33,564 bases of DNA from Pseudomonas sp. ok272 (GCF_900109995.1 NZ_FOCB01000025.1:1-33564), one strand, 5' to 3'. Positions 1 to 8,022 are shown, counted from the stretch's first letter. Notes: generated by a model not told the origin, from the sequence alone. Program-made: numbers and translations.

Positions 1-108
1 GTTGTCACCCTGATCAAAACCATCGCGATGGAAGATGGTCTGCGTTTCGCTATCCGTGAAGGCGGTCGTACCGTCGGCGCTGGCGTCGTAGCCAAAATCT
101 TCGAATAA
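1..108 (+). CDS. tuf: Elongation factor Tu, C-terminal fragment
   Basis: The window opens inside this gene; 35 codons and a TAA stop are visible. EF-Tu is the GTPase that carries aminoacyl-tRNA to the ribosomal A site. The visible end, with the segments TIAMEDGLRFAIREGG and TVGAGVVAKI, is the last beta-barrel strands of domain 3 and is nearly invariant in bacteria. It lies just upstream of rpsJ, as expected for the tuf copy that follows rpsL-rpsG-fusA. A terminator follows 30 bases later, so it ends its own transcription unit before the S10 promoter. Identification is secure; which tuf copy it is follows only from context. Confidence 0.96.
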   Translation, partial: VVTLIKTIAMEDGLRFAIREGGRTVGAGVVAKIFE

Positions 109-136
109 GCTCTTTTTGAGTTTGCTTCGATGAATT

Positions 137-168
137 GAAAAAGCCTCCGCCTAGCGGGGGCTTTTTTT
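137..168 (+). terminator. Rho-independent terminator after tuf
   Basis: A 13-14 bp stem (arms at about 137-150 and 154-167, one G-T pair) closes a 3-base loop and runs into a T-rich tract. The GC-rich core CCTCCGC/GCGGGGG flanked by A and T tracts is the classic intrinsic form. It separates tuf from the S10 promoter that begins 7 bases later. Confidence 0.92.
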
Positions 169-174
169 ATTGGG

Positions 175-203
175 TTGACACCTATCTGGGGCGTCTATAG
201 AAT
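175..203 (+). promoter_or_regulatory. S10 operon promoter (sigma70 type)
   Basis: A perfect -35 TTGACA (175-180) and a -10 TAGAAT (198-203) are separated by exactly 17 bases. The bases after the -10 (TGCGCC) form a GC-rich discriminator, a feature of growth-rate and ppGpp-controlled stable RNA and ribosomal protein promoters. A start near 209-211 would give a leader of only about 55 bases before rpsJ. Confidence 0.85.
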
Positions 204-265
204 TGCGCCTCCTTTTAACGGGCGTATTGCGCTCGCTGGGAATAGCAGCCGGAGTCTGAAATCCA

Positions 266-577
266 ATGCAAAATCAGCAAATCCGTATCAGGTTGAAGGC
301 TTTTGACCATCGCCTGATCGACCAATCCACCCAGGAAATCGTGGAAACCGCGAAACGTACTGGTGCCCAAGTGCGTGGTCCAATTCCACTGCCTACCCGT
401 AAAGAGCGGTTCACCGTTCTGGTCTCCCCGCACGTCAACAAAGACGCGCGTGACCAGTACGAGATCCGTACTCATAAGCGCGTTCTGGACATCGTCCAGC
501 CAACGGATAAAACCGTTGATGCTCTTATGAAGCTTGATCTTGCGGCCGGTGTGGAAGTGCAGATCAGCCTCGGCTAA
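266..577 (+). CDS. rpsJ: 30S ribosomal protein uS10 (also NusE)
   Basis: 103 residues, the usual length. S10 sits in the 30S head and, as NusE, pairs with NusB in antitermination of rRNA operons and contacts NusG, coupling transcription to translation. The start [19 protein letters not shown] is diagnostic. A GGAG (251-254) lies 11 bases before the ATG. It is the first gene of the S10 segment, as in nearly all bacteria, and follows the strong promoter at 175-203. Identification is certain; autoregulation of this operon by L4 through the leader, known from Escherichia coli, is not evident here because the leader is short. Confidence 0.98.
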
Positions 578-657
578 GACTCGGTCTTAGTCGTGTAACG
601 CTCTGAAATGGGCGGCCATAGCGGGTGAAAGCCCCGTACACTCATGAGGTTTACAAC

Positions 658-1293
658 ATGACTATTGGTGTAGTCGGTCGTAAATGCGGTATGACCCGTA
701 TTTTCACCGAAGAAGGTGTCTCCATTCCGGTCACGGTCATTGAGATCGAGCCGAATCGCGTCACCCAGTTCAAAACTGAAGAGACCGATGGCTATCGTGC
801 AGTGCAAGTCACTGTCGGCGAGCGTCGTGCTTCACGTGTAACAGCTGCTCAAGCTGGCCACTTCGCTAAGGCGAACGTTGCCGCTGGTCGTACCGTAATG
901 GAATTCCGCCTTGAAGAAGGCGAGTACCAGGCCGGCGATCTGATCAACGCTGAAATCTTTGCCGCTGGTCAACTGGTTGATGTAACCGGTCAGTCCAAGG
1001 GTAAGGGCTTCCAGGGTACGATCAAGCGTTGGAACTTCCGCGGGCAAGATAACACCCACGGTAACTCCGTATCCCACCGCGTCCCAGGCTCTATCGGCCA
1101 GTGCCAGACTCCTGGTCGTGTATTCAAGGGCAAAAAAATGTCCGGTCATATGGGCGCTGAGCGCGTGACCGTGCAGTCCCTAGAAGTAGTGCGCGTGGAC
1201 GCTGAACGCAATCTGTTGTTGGTCAAGGGCGCTGTTCCTGGCGCTACTGGCGGCAACCTGGTTGTACGTCCAGCAGCCAAGGCTCGCGGTTAA
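658..1293 (+). CDS. rplC: 50S ribosomal protein uL3
   Basis: 211 residues starting MTIGVVGRKCGMTRIF. The in-frame upstream extension to 625 was rejected: the family begins at this Met and a TGAGGT Shine-Dalgarno lies at 644-649. L3 is an early assembly protein binding 23S domain VI, with a long loop (about residues 110-165: GQSKGKGFQGTIKRW, then HRVPGSIGQCQTPG) reaching towards the peptidyl transferase centre. The Gln in GSIGQxQTPG is the family's PrmB methylation region in other bacteria; modification here is inferred only. The gap from rpsJ is 80 bases, the longest within the S10 segment, with no hairpin typical of a terminator noticed. Confidence 0.98.
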   Translation: MTIGVVGRKCGMTRIFTEEGVSIPVTVIEIEPNRVTQFKTEETDGYRAVQVTVGERRASRVTAAQAGHFAKANVAAGRTVMEFRLEEGEYQAGDLINAEIFAAGQLVDVTGQSKGKGFQGTIKRWNFRGQDNTHGNSVSHRVPGSIGQCQTPGRVFKGKKMSGHMGAERVTVQSLEVVRVDAERNLLLVKGAVPGATGGNLVVRPAAKARG

Positions 1294-1305
1294 GGGGAAG
1301 CTGAC

Positions 1306-1908
1306 ATGCAATTAAATGTAAATGACGCCCAAGCGATCGAAGTTTCCGAACTGACATTTGGCGGCGAATTCAACGAGACGCTGGTTCACCAAGCAGTCGT
1401 GGCCTACATGGCCGGCGGCCGTCAAGGTAGCAAGCAGCAAAAGACCCGTTCCGATGTCCGTGGTGGCGGTAAGCGCCCTTGGCGTCAGAAAGGTACTGGC
1501 CGTGCTCGTGCCGGTACTATCCGTAGCCCAATCTGGCGCGGCGGCGGTACCACTTTCGCAGCTCGTCCTCAGGATCACACCCAGAAGCTGAACAAGAAGA
1601 TGTATCGCGCAGCAATGCGTTCCATCCTTGCTGAGCTGGTGCGTACTGATCGTCTGGTTGTGGTTCAGGACTTCGCTGTTGATGCACCGAAGACCAAAGA
1701 TCTGCTGAACAAGCTGACCGGCATGGGCCTGACTGACGTCTTGATCGTGTCTGAAGTAGTTGATCAGAACCTGTACCTGGCTGCTCGCAACCTGCCACAC
1801 GTTGATGTCCGTGACGTGCAAGGTTCCGATCCAGTTAGTCTGATCGCATACGACAAGGTGTTGATCACCGTGTCGGCCGTGAAGAAATTCGAGGAGCTGC
1901 TGGGATGA
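1306..1908 (+). CDS. rplD: 50S ribosomal protein uL4
   Basis: 200 residues. L4 binds 23S domain I; its extended loop (about residues 45-95, rich in Gly/Arg: [20 protein letters not shown], then [13 protein letters not shown]) lines the constriction of the polypeptide exit tunnel, where macrolide resistance changes occur in other species. In enterobacteria free L4 represses the S10 operon and also inhibits RNase E; whether this applies here cannot be read from the sequence. The gene ends in an ATGA overlap with rplW (1905-1908), indicating translational coupling. Confidence 0.98.
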
Positions 1909-2204
1909 ACCAGGAACGCGTATTTAAAGTTCTGCTTGGCCCGCACGTTTCCGAGAAGGCTACGGTTCTGGCTGACAAGAAAGGCCAGTTCGTTTTCAAG
2001 GTTGCAACTGACGCAACCAAGCTGGAAATCAAGAAGGCCGTCGAAAGCCTGTTCAGCGTGAAAGTAGAGCGTGTTACTACCCTGAATGTTCTGGGTAAGA
2101 GCAAGCGCACTGCTCGCGGTCTGGGCAAGCGTAATGACTGGAAGAAGGCAGTTATCTCCCTTCAGCCAGGCCAAGATCTCGATTTCAGCAGCAGTGCTGA
2201 GTAA
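1905..2204 (+). CDS. rplW: 50S ribosomal protein uL23
   Basis: 99 residues, overlapping rplD by 4 bases. L23 sits at the mouth of the exit tunnel and is the docking site for trigger factor and the signal recognition particle. The sequence [15 protein letters not shown] near the N-terminus and the [14 protein letters not shown] segment match the family, with the conserved loop between them. Normal length, no anomalies. Confidence 0.97.
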
Positions 2205-2218
2205 GGAAGGGGTGCATC

Positions 2219-3043
2219 ATGGCAATCGTTAAATGCAAACCGACTTCCCCTGGCCGCCGTTTTGTGGTCAAGGTGGTCAACCAGGAGCTGCATAAAGGCG
2301 CTCCTCACGCACCGCTGCTCGAGAAAAAATCGAAGACTGGTGGTCGTAACAACAATGGTCGTATTACCACTCGTCACATCGGTGGTGGCCATAAGCAGCA
2401 TTATCGTCTGGTCGATTTCCGTCGCAACGACAAAGATGGCATCTCTGCCACTGTCGAGCGTATCGAATACGATCCAAACCGTACTGCTCACATCGCTCTG
2501 CTGCTGTACGCAGATGGCGAGCGTCGCTACATCATCGCACCTAAGGGTGTGAGTGCTGGCGACCAGCTGATCGCAGGTGCCTTGGCGCCGATCAAGCCGG
2601 GCAACGCTCTGCAACTGCGTAACATTCCAGTTGGTAGCACCGTACACGGCATCGAATTGAAGCCAGGTAAAGGCGCGCAAATCGCTCGTTCCGCTGGTGC
2701 TTCGGCTCAGCTGATCGCTCGTGAAGGTGTCTACGTGACCCTGCGTCTGCGTTCTGGTGAGATGCGTAAAGTGCTGGCTGAGTGCCGCGCGACCCTGGGC
2801 GAAGTCTCGAACTCCGAGCACAGCCTGCGTTCGCTGGGTAAAGCTGGTGCCAAACGCTGGCGTGGCGTTCGCCCAACCGTTCGTGGTGTTGCCATGAACC
2901 CGGTTGACCACCCACATGGTGGTGGTGAAGGTCGTACCTCTGGTGGTCGTCATCCGGTATCGCCATGGGGCTTCCCGACTAAGGGCGCGAAGACTCGTGG
3001 TAATAAGCGTACCGACAAAATGATCGTCCGTCGTCGCAAGTAA
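2219..3043 (+). CDS. rplB: 50S ribosomal protein uL2
   Basis: 274 residues. L2 is an essential 23S-binding protein at the subunit interface that helps subunit joining and supports the peptidyl transferase centre. The invariant motif DHPHGGGEGR is at about residues 230-239; His231 corresponds to the critical His229 of Escherichia coli L2. The start MAIVKCKPTSPGRR and the basic C-terminus with GNKRTDKMIVRRRK are typical. AAGGAAGGGG immediately upstream provides a strong ribosome binding site. Confidence 0.98.
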   Translation: MAIVKCKPTSPGRRFVVKVVNQELHKGAPHAPLLEKKSKTGGRNNNGRITTRHIGGGHKQHYRLVDFRRNDKDGISATVERIEYDPNRTAHIALLLYADGERRYIIAPKGVSAGDQLIAGALAPIKPGNALQLRNIPVGSTVHGIELKPGKGAQIARSAGASAQLIAREGVYVTLRLRSGEMRKVLAECRATLGEVSNSEHSLRSLGKAGAKRWRGVRPTVRGVAMNPVDHPHGGGEGRTSGGRHPVSPWGFPTKGAKTRGNKRTDKMIVRRRK

Positions 3044-3059
3044 ATAGAGGGATACGACA

Positions 3060-3335
3060 GTGCCACGTTCTCTGAAAAAAGGTCCTTTTATCGATCTTCA
3101 CCTACTGAAGAAGATCGAAGTGGCGGCGGAAAAGAACGATCGCAAACCAGTGAAAACCTGGTCGCGCCGTTCGATGATCCTGCCACAAATGGTCGGTTTG
3201 ACCATCGCAGTACACAACGGTCGTCAACACGTCCCAGTTCTCGTTAACGAAGACATGGTCGGCCACAAACTGGGCGAGTTTGCCGGTACCCGCACTTACC
3301 GTGGGCACGTGGCAGACAAGAAAGCCAAGCGTTAA
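3060..3335 (+). CDS. rpsS: 30S ribosomal protein uS19 (GTG start)
   Basis: 91 residues beginning MPRSLKKGPFIDLHLLKK, read from a GTG codon at 3060; no ATG fits and AGAGGGATACGA upstream gives the binding site. S19 lies in the 30S head, forms a complex with S13 and touches the A-site tRNA region. The motifs GPF(I/V)D near the N-terminus and KLGEFAGTRTYRGH near the C-terminus are family hallmarks. It sits in the standard L2-S19-L22 order. Confidence 0.97.
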   Translation: MPRSLKKGPFIDLHLLKKIEVAAEKNDRKPVKTWSRRSMILPQMVGLTIAVHNGRQHVPVLVNEDMVGHKLGEFAGTRTYRGHVADKKAKR

Positions 3336-3346
3336 GGGGTTAGGAA

Positions 3347-3679
3347 ATGGAAGTAGCCGCTAAGTTGTCGGGCGCTCGAATCTCCGCCCAGAAAGCCCGC
3401 TTGGTCGCCGACCAGATCCGCGGGAAGAAGGTGGGCGAAGCGCTCAACCTGTTGGCTTTCAGCAGTAAGAAAGCCGCCGAGATCATGAAGAAAGTGCTGG
3501 AGTCGGCCGTAGCCAACGCCGAGCATAACGAAGGCGCAGACGTTGATGACCTGAAGGTCAGCACCGTTTTCGTCAACGAAGGGCGTTCGCTGAAGCGCAT
3601 CATGCCACGTGCCAAAGGCCGTGCTGATCGCATCGTCAAGCGGTCTTGCCATATCACTGTCAAGGTTGCTGACAAGTAA
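3347..3679 (+). CDS. rplV: 50S ribosomal protein uL22
   Basis: 110 residues. L22 contacts all six 23S domains and sends a long beta-hairpin (about residues 80-100, including [17 protein letters not shown]) into the exit tunnel, where it takes part in macrolide sensitivity and in arrest-peptide sensing. The start [20 protein letters not shown] matches the family. The spacing of 11 bases from rpsS and 13 to rpsC fits a single transcript. Confidence 0.97.
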
Positions 3680-3692
3680 CGGAGTCGAAGAG

Positions 3693-4379
3693 ATGGGTCA
3701 GAAAGTACATCCCATTGGCATTCGCCTGGGAATCGTCAAGGAGCACACCTCCGTCTGGTACGCAGACGGTCGGACTTATGCGGACTACTTGTTCGCTGAT
3801 CTGAAGGTGCGTGAGTATCTCCAAGACAAACTAAAAAGCGCGTCCGTAAGCCGTATCGATATCCATCGCCCGGCCCAAACTGCACGTATCACCATCCACA
3901 CCGCTCGTCCAGGTATCGTTATCGGGAAGAAAGGTGAAGATGTTGAGAAACTGCGTCAGGACCTGACCAAGCAAATGGGTGTGCCTGTGCACATCAATAT
4001 CGAAGAGATCCGCAAGCCGGAGCTCGACGGTATGCTGGTTGCGCAGAGCGTAGCTCAGCAGCTGGAGCGTCGCGTAATGTTCCGTCGCGCTATGAAGCGC
4101 GCAGTACAGAACGCCATGCGCATTGGTGCCAAAGGCATCAAAATCCAAGTGAGCGGTCGTCTCGGCGGTGCTGAAATCGCACGTACTGAATGGTATCGCG
4201 AAGGTCGTGTGCCACTGCACACCCTGCGTGCCGACATCGACTATGCCAACTACGAAGCTCACACCACTTACGGTGTGATCGGTGTAAAGGTTTGGATCTT
4301 CAAAGGCGAAGTAATTGGTGGTCGCCAAGAAGAGCTGAAGCCACAAGCACCAGCGCCTCGTAAAAAAGCTGCTAAGTAA
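3693..4379 (+). CDS. rpsC: 30S ribosomal protein uS3
   Basis: 228 residues starting [18 protein letters not shown]; a longer in-frame reading overlapping rplV was rejected because the family starts at this Met and GGAG lies at 3681-3684. S3 forms the mRNA entry tunnel with S4 and S5 and takes part in unwinding mRNA. A type II KH domain is visible with the GxxG loop [12 protein letters not shown] at about residues 72-83. The C-terminal tail ([12 protein letters not shown]) is low complexity and basic. Confidence 0.97.
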
Positions 4380-4391
4380 GGGGTACGCCAA

Positions 4392-4805
4392 ATGTTGCAA
4401 CCAAAGCGTACGAAGTTCCGCAAGCAAATGACTGGCCACAACCGTGGTCTGGCATTGCGCGGTAGCAAAGTCAGCTTCGGCGAGTTCGCGCTGAAGTCTG
4501 TAGCTCGTGGTCGTCTCACCGCTCGTCAGATCGAGTCAGCGCGTCGTGCTCTGACCCGTCACGTAAAACGTGGCGGCAAGATCTGGATCCGTGTATTCCC
4601 GGACAAGCCTATTTCCAAAAAGCCCCTCGAAGTTCGTATGGGTAAAGGTAAGGGTAACGTGGAGTACTGGGTTGCCCAGATTCAGCCAGGCAAAGTCCTG
4701 TATGAAATCGAGGGTGTTACTGAAGAGCTGGCGCGTGAGGCTTTTGCCCTGGCTGCTGCAAAGCTGCCGCTCGCCACCGCCTTTGTTAAACGGACGGTGA
4801 TGTGA
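4392..4805 (+). CDS. rplP: 50S ribosomal protein uL16
   Basis: 137 residues beginning [20 protein letters not shown]16 is a late assembly protein near the A-site tRNA elbow and the peptidyl transferase centre. The conserved [19 protein letters not shown] region (about residues 82-100) includes the segment hydroxylated on Arg in some gamma-proteobacteria. The stop codon shares one base with the rpmC start (TGATG at 4803-4807), implying coupled translation. Confidence 0.97.
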
Positions 4806-4996
4806 TGAAAGCGAATGAACTTCGTGAAAAATCCGCACAGCAGCTGAACGAGCAACTGCTCGGCCTGCTGCGCGACCAGTTCAATCTGCGTATGCAGAAA
4901 GCAACTGGCCAGTTGGGGCAGTCTCATCTGCTCTCGCAAGTTAAGCGTGACATTGCTCGCGTGAAAACTGTGCTCAACCAGCAGGCAGGTAAGTGA
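4805..4996 (+). CDS. rpmC: 50S ribosomal protein uL29
   Basis: 63 residues, [19 protein letters not shown]. Start at the ATG 4805 is preferred over the GTG one codon upstream because the TGATG overlap with rplP is the usual coupling arrangement. L29 is a helical hairpin at the tunnel exit next to L23, contributing to the trigger factor and SRP platform. rpsQ begins two bases after the stop. Confidence 0.95.
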
Positions 4997-4998
4997 TC

Positions 4999-5265
4999 AT
5001 GGCTGAAGCCGAAAAAACTGTCCGTACGCTGACTGGCCGTGTTGTCAGCGACAAGATGGACAAAACCATCACCGTTCTGATCGAGCGCCGCGTTAAGCAC
5101 CCGATCTACGGTAAGTACGTTAAGCGTTCGACTAAGCTGCACGCGCACGACGAAACCAATCAGTGCCACATCGGCGACAAAGTCACTATTCGTGAAACTC
5201 GTCCGCTGGCCAAGACCAAGTCTTGGGCACTGGTTGATATTCTCGAACGCGCTGTGGAAGTCTAA
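4999..5265 (+). CDS. rpsQ: 30S ribosomal protein uS17
   Basis: 88 residues starting MAEAEKTVRTLTGRVVSDKM. An ATT/GTG-type upstream extension was rejected because it would overlap rpmC. S17 is a primary 16S binding protein of the 30S body with an OB fold. The conserved KTITVLIERRVKHPIYGKY segment is at about residues 22-40. It closes the S10 segment in the usual order; rplN follows after 23 bases with no terminator, so S10 and spc genes appear continuous here. Confidence 0.97.
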   Translation: MAEAEKTVRTLTGRVVSDKMDKTITVLIERRVKHPIYGKYVKRSTKLHAHDETNQCHIGDKVTIRETRPLAKTKSWALVDILERAVEV

Positions 5266-5288
5266 GGACTAGGGGTCGGAGAAATTAT

Positions 5289-5657
5289 ATGATTCAGACT
5301 CAATCCATGCTCGATGTGGCCGATAACAGCGGCGCACGCCGCGTTATGTGCATCAAGGTGCTGGGTGGCTCCCATCGTCGTTACGCTGGTATCGGTGACA
5401 TCATCAAAGTTACCGTCAAGGAAGCAATTCCTCGCGGTAAAGTGAAAAAAGGCCAAGTGATGACTGCTGTTGTAGTCCGCACTCGTCACGGCGTTCGCCG
5501 TGCTGATGGCTCCATTATCCGCTTTGATGGCAACGCTGCTGTTCTTCTGAACAACAAGCAAGAGCCGATCGGCACCCGTATCTTTGGGCCAGTGACCCGT
5601 GAACTTCGTACTGAGAAGTTCATGAAGATCGTCTCGCTCGCCCCAGAAGTGCTGTAA
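5289..5657 (+). CDS. rplN: 50S ribosomal protein uL14
   Basis: 122 residues beginning MIQTQSMLDVADNSGARRV. L14 is a conserved beta-barrel at the subunit interface forming bridges to 16S helix 14, and is the docking site for the silencing factor RsfS. The segment GDIIKVTVKEAIPRGKVKKG and the C-terminus EKFMKIVSLAPEVL are characteristic. It is the first gene of the spc order; no separate promoter is obvious in the 23-base gap. Confidence 0.97.
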   Translation: MIQTQSMLDVADNSGARRVMCIKVLGGSHRRYAGIGDIIKVTVKEAIPRGKVKKGQVMTAVVVRTRHGVRRADGSIIRFDGNAAVLLNNKQEPIGTRIFGPVTRELRTEKFMKIVSLAPEVL

Positions 5658-5668
5658 GGAGATCCGAC

Positions 5669-5983
5669 ATGCAAAAGATTCGTCGTGACGACGAGATCAT
5701 CGTGATCGCCGGCAAAGACAAAGGTAAGCGCGGTAAGGTGCTTAAGGTTCTCGCTAATAACCGTCTGGTTATCGGCGGCCTGAACCTGGTTAAGCGTCAT
5801 ACCAAGCCTAACCCGATGTCGGGCGTACAAGGCGGTATCGTCGAAAAAGAAGCTCCACTGGACGCTTCTAACGTCGCCATTTTCAACGGCGAAACCAACA
5901 AGGCTGACCGCGTTGGTTTCAAAGTAGAAGACGGCAAGAAAATTCGTGTCTTCAAGTCGACCCAAAAAGCGGTTGATGCTTGA
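5669..5983 (+). CDS. rplX: 50S ribosomal protein uL24
   Basis: 104 residues beginning MQKIRRDDEIIVIAGKDKGK. L24 is an assembly-initiator protein binding the 5' region of 23S rRNA. The KOW motif (DEIIVIAGKDKGKRGKVLKV, about residues 8-27) is clear. Spacing is 11 bases from rplN. In Escherichia coli the S8 repressor site lies near the following rplX-rplE junction; an equivalent structure was not recognised here. Confidence 0.97.
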   Translation: MQKIRRDDEIIVIAGKDKGKRGKVLKVLANNRLVIGGLNLVKRHTKPNPMSGVQGGIVEKEAPLDASNVAIFNGETNKADRVGFKVEDGKKIRVFKSTQKAVDA

Positions 5984-6005
5984 ACACTGCTAGGTAGATA
6001 AGACC

Positions 6006-6545
6006 ATGGCACGACTAAAAGAGATTTACCGGAAGGAAATCGCTCCGAAACTTAAGGAAGAACTTAAGCTTTCGAACGTGATGGAAGTTCCGCGCGTTAC
6101 AAAAATCACCCTGAACATGGGTCTGGGCGAAGCGATCGGCGACAAAAAAGTCATCGAGCACGCTGTTGCTGACCTGGAAAAGATCACCGGCCAGAAAGTC
6201 GTTGTGACCTACGCTCGCAAATCCATCGCTGGCTTTAAAGTCCGTGAAGGTTGGCCGATCGGCGTCAAAGTGACCCTGCGCCGCGAGCGTATGTACGAAT
6301 TCCTGGATCGTCTGCTGTCGATCTCCCTGCCTCGGGTCCGCGACTTCCGCGGCCTGAATGCCAAGTCCTTCGATGGTCGTGGTAACTACAGCATGGGCGT
6401 GAAAGAGCAGATCATTTTCCCGGAAATCGATTACGACAAGATCGATGCTCTCCGCGGTCTGGACATTACCCTGACCACCACTGCCAAGAACGATGATGAA
6501 GGTCGCGCTCTGCTGCGCGCTTTCAAATTCCCGTTCCGCAACTGA
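6006..6545 (+). CDS. rplE: 50S ribosomal protein uL5
   Basis: 179 residues beginning MARLKEIYRKEIAPKLKEEL. L5 binds 5S rRNA with L18, lies in the central protuberance and contacts the P-site tRNA. The motifs VMEVPRVTKITLNMGLGEA and YSMGVKEQIIFPEIDYDKID are characteristic. Normal length; the downstream rpsN starts 13 bases after the stop with a GGAG (6548-6551) between. Confidence 0.97.
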   Translation: MARLKEIYRKEIAPKLKEELKLSNVMEVPRVTKITLNMGLGEAIGDKKVIEHAVADLEKITGQKVVVTYARKSIAGFKVREGWPIGVKVTLRRERMYEFLDRLLSISLPRVRDFRGLNAKSFDGRGNYSMGVKEQIIFPEIDYDKIDALRGLDITLTTTAKNDDEGRALLRAFKFPFRN

Positions 6546-6558
6546 TTGGAGTAGGAAA

Positions 6559-6864
6559 ATGGCCAAGAAGAGCATGAAAAACCGTGAGCTGAAGCGTCAG
6601 CTCACTGTTGCCAAGTACGCCACCAAGCGTGCCGCGCTGAAAGCTATCATCGTTGATCTGAACGCAAGTCCAGAAGCACGTTGGGAAGCTTCCGTAGCGC
6701 TGCAAAAGCAACCACGTGACGCAAGCGCTTCGCGCATGCGTAACCGTTGCCGCCTGACTGGCCGTCCGCATGGTGTTTACCGCAAGTTCGGCCTCGGCCG
6801 TAACAAGTTGCGTGAAGCAGCAATGCGCGGCGACGTACCAGGTCTGGTTAAAGCCAGCTGGTAA
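6559..6864 (+). CDS. rpsN: 30S ribosomal protein uS14, zinc-free form
   Basis: 101 residues beginning MAKKSMKNRELKRQ. S14 is a 30S head protein next to S3 and S10. It has the long form without the paired CxxC motifs found in the short zinc-binding S14 of many Gram-positives; only one Cys is present. The C-terminal segment with RNRCRLTGRPHG and YRKFGLGRNKLREAAM is diagnostic. An upstream in-frame extension overlapping rplE was rejected. The following gap of 209 bases is unusually long for this operon. Confidence 0.97.
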   Translation: MAKKSMKNRELKRQLTVAKYATKRAALKAIIVDLNASPEARWEASVALQKQPRDASASRMRNRCRLTGRPHGVYRKFGLGRNKLREAAMRGDVPGLVKASW

Positions 6865-6924
6865 GCGCTGTCAAAGTCTCGGTGGTCGGGATCGCAAGAA
6901 CCTGACCATCGGTGGCCTTGAATC

Positions 6925-6954
6925 TGAAACAAGCCCCTTTTGGGGCTTGTTTCA
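6925..6954 (+). terminator. Intrinsic terminator/attenuator between rpsN and rpsH
   Basis: A perfect 13 bp stem (TGAAACAAGCCCC at 6925-6937, complement at 6942-6954) closes a TTTT loop. The 3' arm ends in TTGTTTCATTT, so the U-tract is mixed rather than pure. The form matches Pseudomonas terminators, but it lies inside the spc gene cluster. Partial read-through is likely because the following genes belong to the same functional cluster. Confidence 0.7.
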
Positions 6955-6975
6955 TTTCCGGAGTGTGTCTAGAAT
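6947..6975 (+). promoter_or_regulatory. Candidate internal promoter for rpsH segment
   Basis: TTGTTT (6947-6952) and TAGAAT (6970-6975) are 17 bases apart, and the -10 with its upstream context (GTCTAGAAT) resembles the S10 promoter in this window (GTCTATAGAAT). The -35 lies within the 3' arm of the hairpin at 6925-6954. A start near 6982 would give a leader of about 90 bases before rpsH, containing a small TAGCC/GGCTA hairpin with a GCAA tetraloop (7032-7045) and a T-run after it. Confidence 0.6.
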
Positions 6976-7073
6976 ATCCGGCTCGCCTGAGCCCGTGTTT
7001 TTTATGCTCGGAGATTCTCGGCGACAAGTAGTAGCCGCAAGGCTAATTTTTCTGTATTAGGAGCGTCTAGCCC

Positions 7074-7466
7074 ATGAGTATGCAGGACCCGTTAGCGGAC
7101 ATGCTAACTCGAATCCGTAATGCCCAGATGGCTGAAAAGTCCGTCGTAAGCATGCCGTCTTCCACGTTGAAGGTGGCTGTAGCTAAAGTCCTGAAGGACG
7201 AAGGTTACATCGCGGGTTATCAGATCAGCAGCGAAATCAAACCACTGTTGTCTATCGAGCTGAAATATTTCGAAGGCCGTCCGGTCATCGAAGAAGTGAA
7301 GCGCGTTAGCCGTCCAGGCCTGCGTCAGTACAAGTCCGTCGATGATCTGCCAAAAGTTCGTGGCGGTCTCGGTGTGTCTATCGTCTCCACCAACAAAGGT
7401 GTGATGACGGATCGTGCTGCGCGCGCTGCCGGTGTCGGCGGCGAAGTTCTTTGCACTGTGTTCTAA
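7074..7466 (+). CDS. rpsH: 30S ribosomal protein uS8
   Basis: 130 residues beginning MSMQDPLADMLTRIRNAQMA. S8 binds the central domain of 16S rRNA and in Escherichia coli also represses spc translation by binding its own mRNA. The C-terminal motif GGLGVSIVSTNKGVMTDRAA is conserved. An AGGAG (7059-7063) precedes the ATG by 10 bases. It is the first gene after the 209-base gap with hairpin and candidate promoter, so it probably heads its own transcription segment. Confidence 0.97.
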   Translation: MSMQDPLADMLTRIRNAQMAEKSVVSMPSSTLKVAVAKVLKDEGYIAGYQISSEIKPLLSIELKYFEGRPVIEEVKRVSRPGLRQYKSVDDLPKVRGGLGVSIVSTNKGVMTDRAARAAGVGGEVLCTVF

Positions 7467-7478
7467 GGGGGGATAAGC

Positions 7479-8012
7479 ATGTCTCGCGTCGCTAAGAACC
7501 CCGTTAAGCTGCCAGCCGGTGTCGAAGTAAAATTCGCAGGCCAACAGCTTTCGGTGAAGGGTGCCAAGGGTACTCTTGAACTGAACATCCATTCGTCCGT
7601 TGAGATTGTTGAAGAAGCCGGTGAGCTGCGTTTTGCTGCTCGCAATGGTGATCAACAGACTCGCGCAATGGCTGGTACCACTCGTGCGCTGGTTAACAAC
7701 ATGGTCCAAGGCGTAAGCCAAGGCTTCGAGCGCAAGCTCCAGCTGGTCGGTGTTGGTTACAAAGCGCAAGCAAAAGGCACAGTGCTGAACCTGGCTCTCG
7801 GCTTCTCGCACCCAGTGGATTACGAACTGCCGGAAGGCATCACCGCTGAGACTCCTAGCCAGACCGATATCCTGATCCGGGGTATCGATAAGCAGCTGGT
7901 AGGTCAAGTGGCCGCCGAGATCCGCGACTTCCGTCCACCAGAGCCGTACAAAGGCAAAGGTGTGCGCTACGCGGACGAAGTCGTCCGTCGTAAAGAAGCC
8001 AAGAAGAAGTAG
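7479..8012 (+). CDS. rplF: 50S ribosomal protein uL6
   Basis: 177 residues beginning MSRVAKNPVKLPAGVEV. L6 lies near the GTPase-associated region and the sarcin-ricin loop. Two homologous alpha/beta domains are expected; the C-terminal signature with ITAETPSQTDILIRGIDKQL and FRPPEPYKGKGVRYADE is clear. GGGGGGATAAGC before the ATG serves as the ribosome binding site. Spacing to neighbours is about 10 bases. Confidence 0.97.
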   Translation: MSRVAKNPVKLPAGVEVKFAGQQLSVKGAKGTLELNIHSSVEIVEEAGELRFAARNGDQQTRAMAGTTRALVNNMVQGVSQGFERKLQLVGVGYKAQAKGTVLNLALGFSHPVDYELPEGITAETPSQTDILIRGIDKQLVGQVAAEIRDFRPPEPYKGKGVRYADEVVRRKEAKKK

Positions 8013-8022
8013 GGCATAGCAA

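Noticed and set aside
6770..7060. Open frame of 96 codons spanning the rpsN end and the rpsN-rpsH gap
   Set aside because: Most of it is out of frame within rpsN and the rest lies over the hairpin and promoter; no family resemblance.
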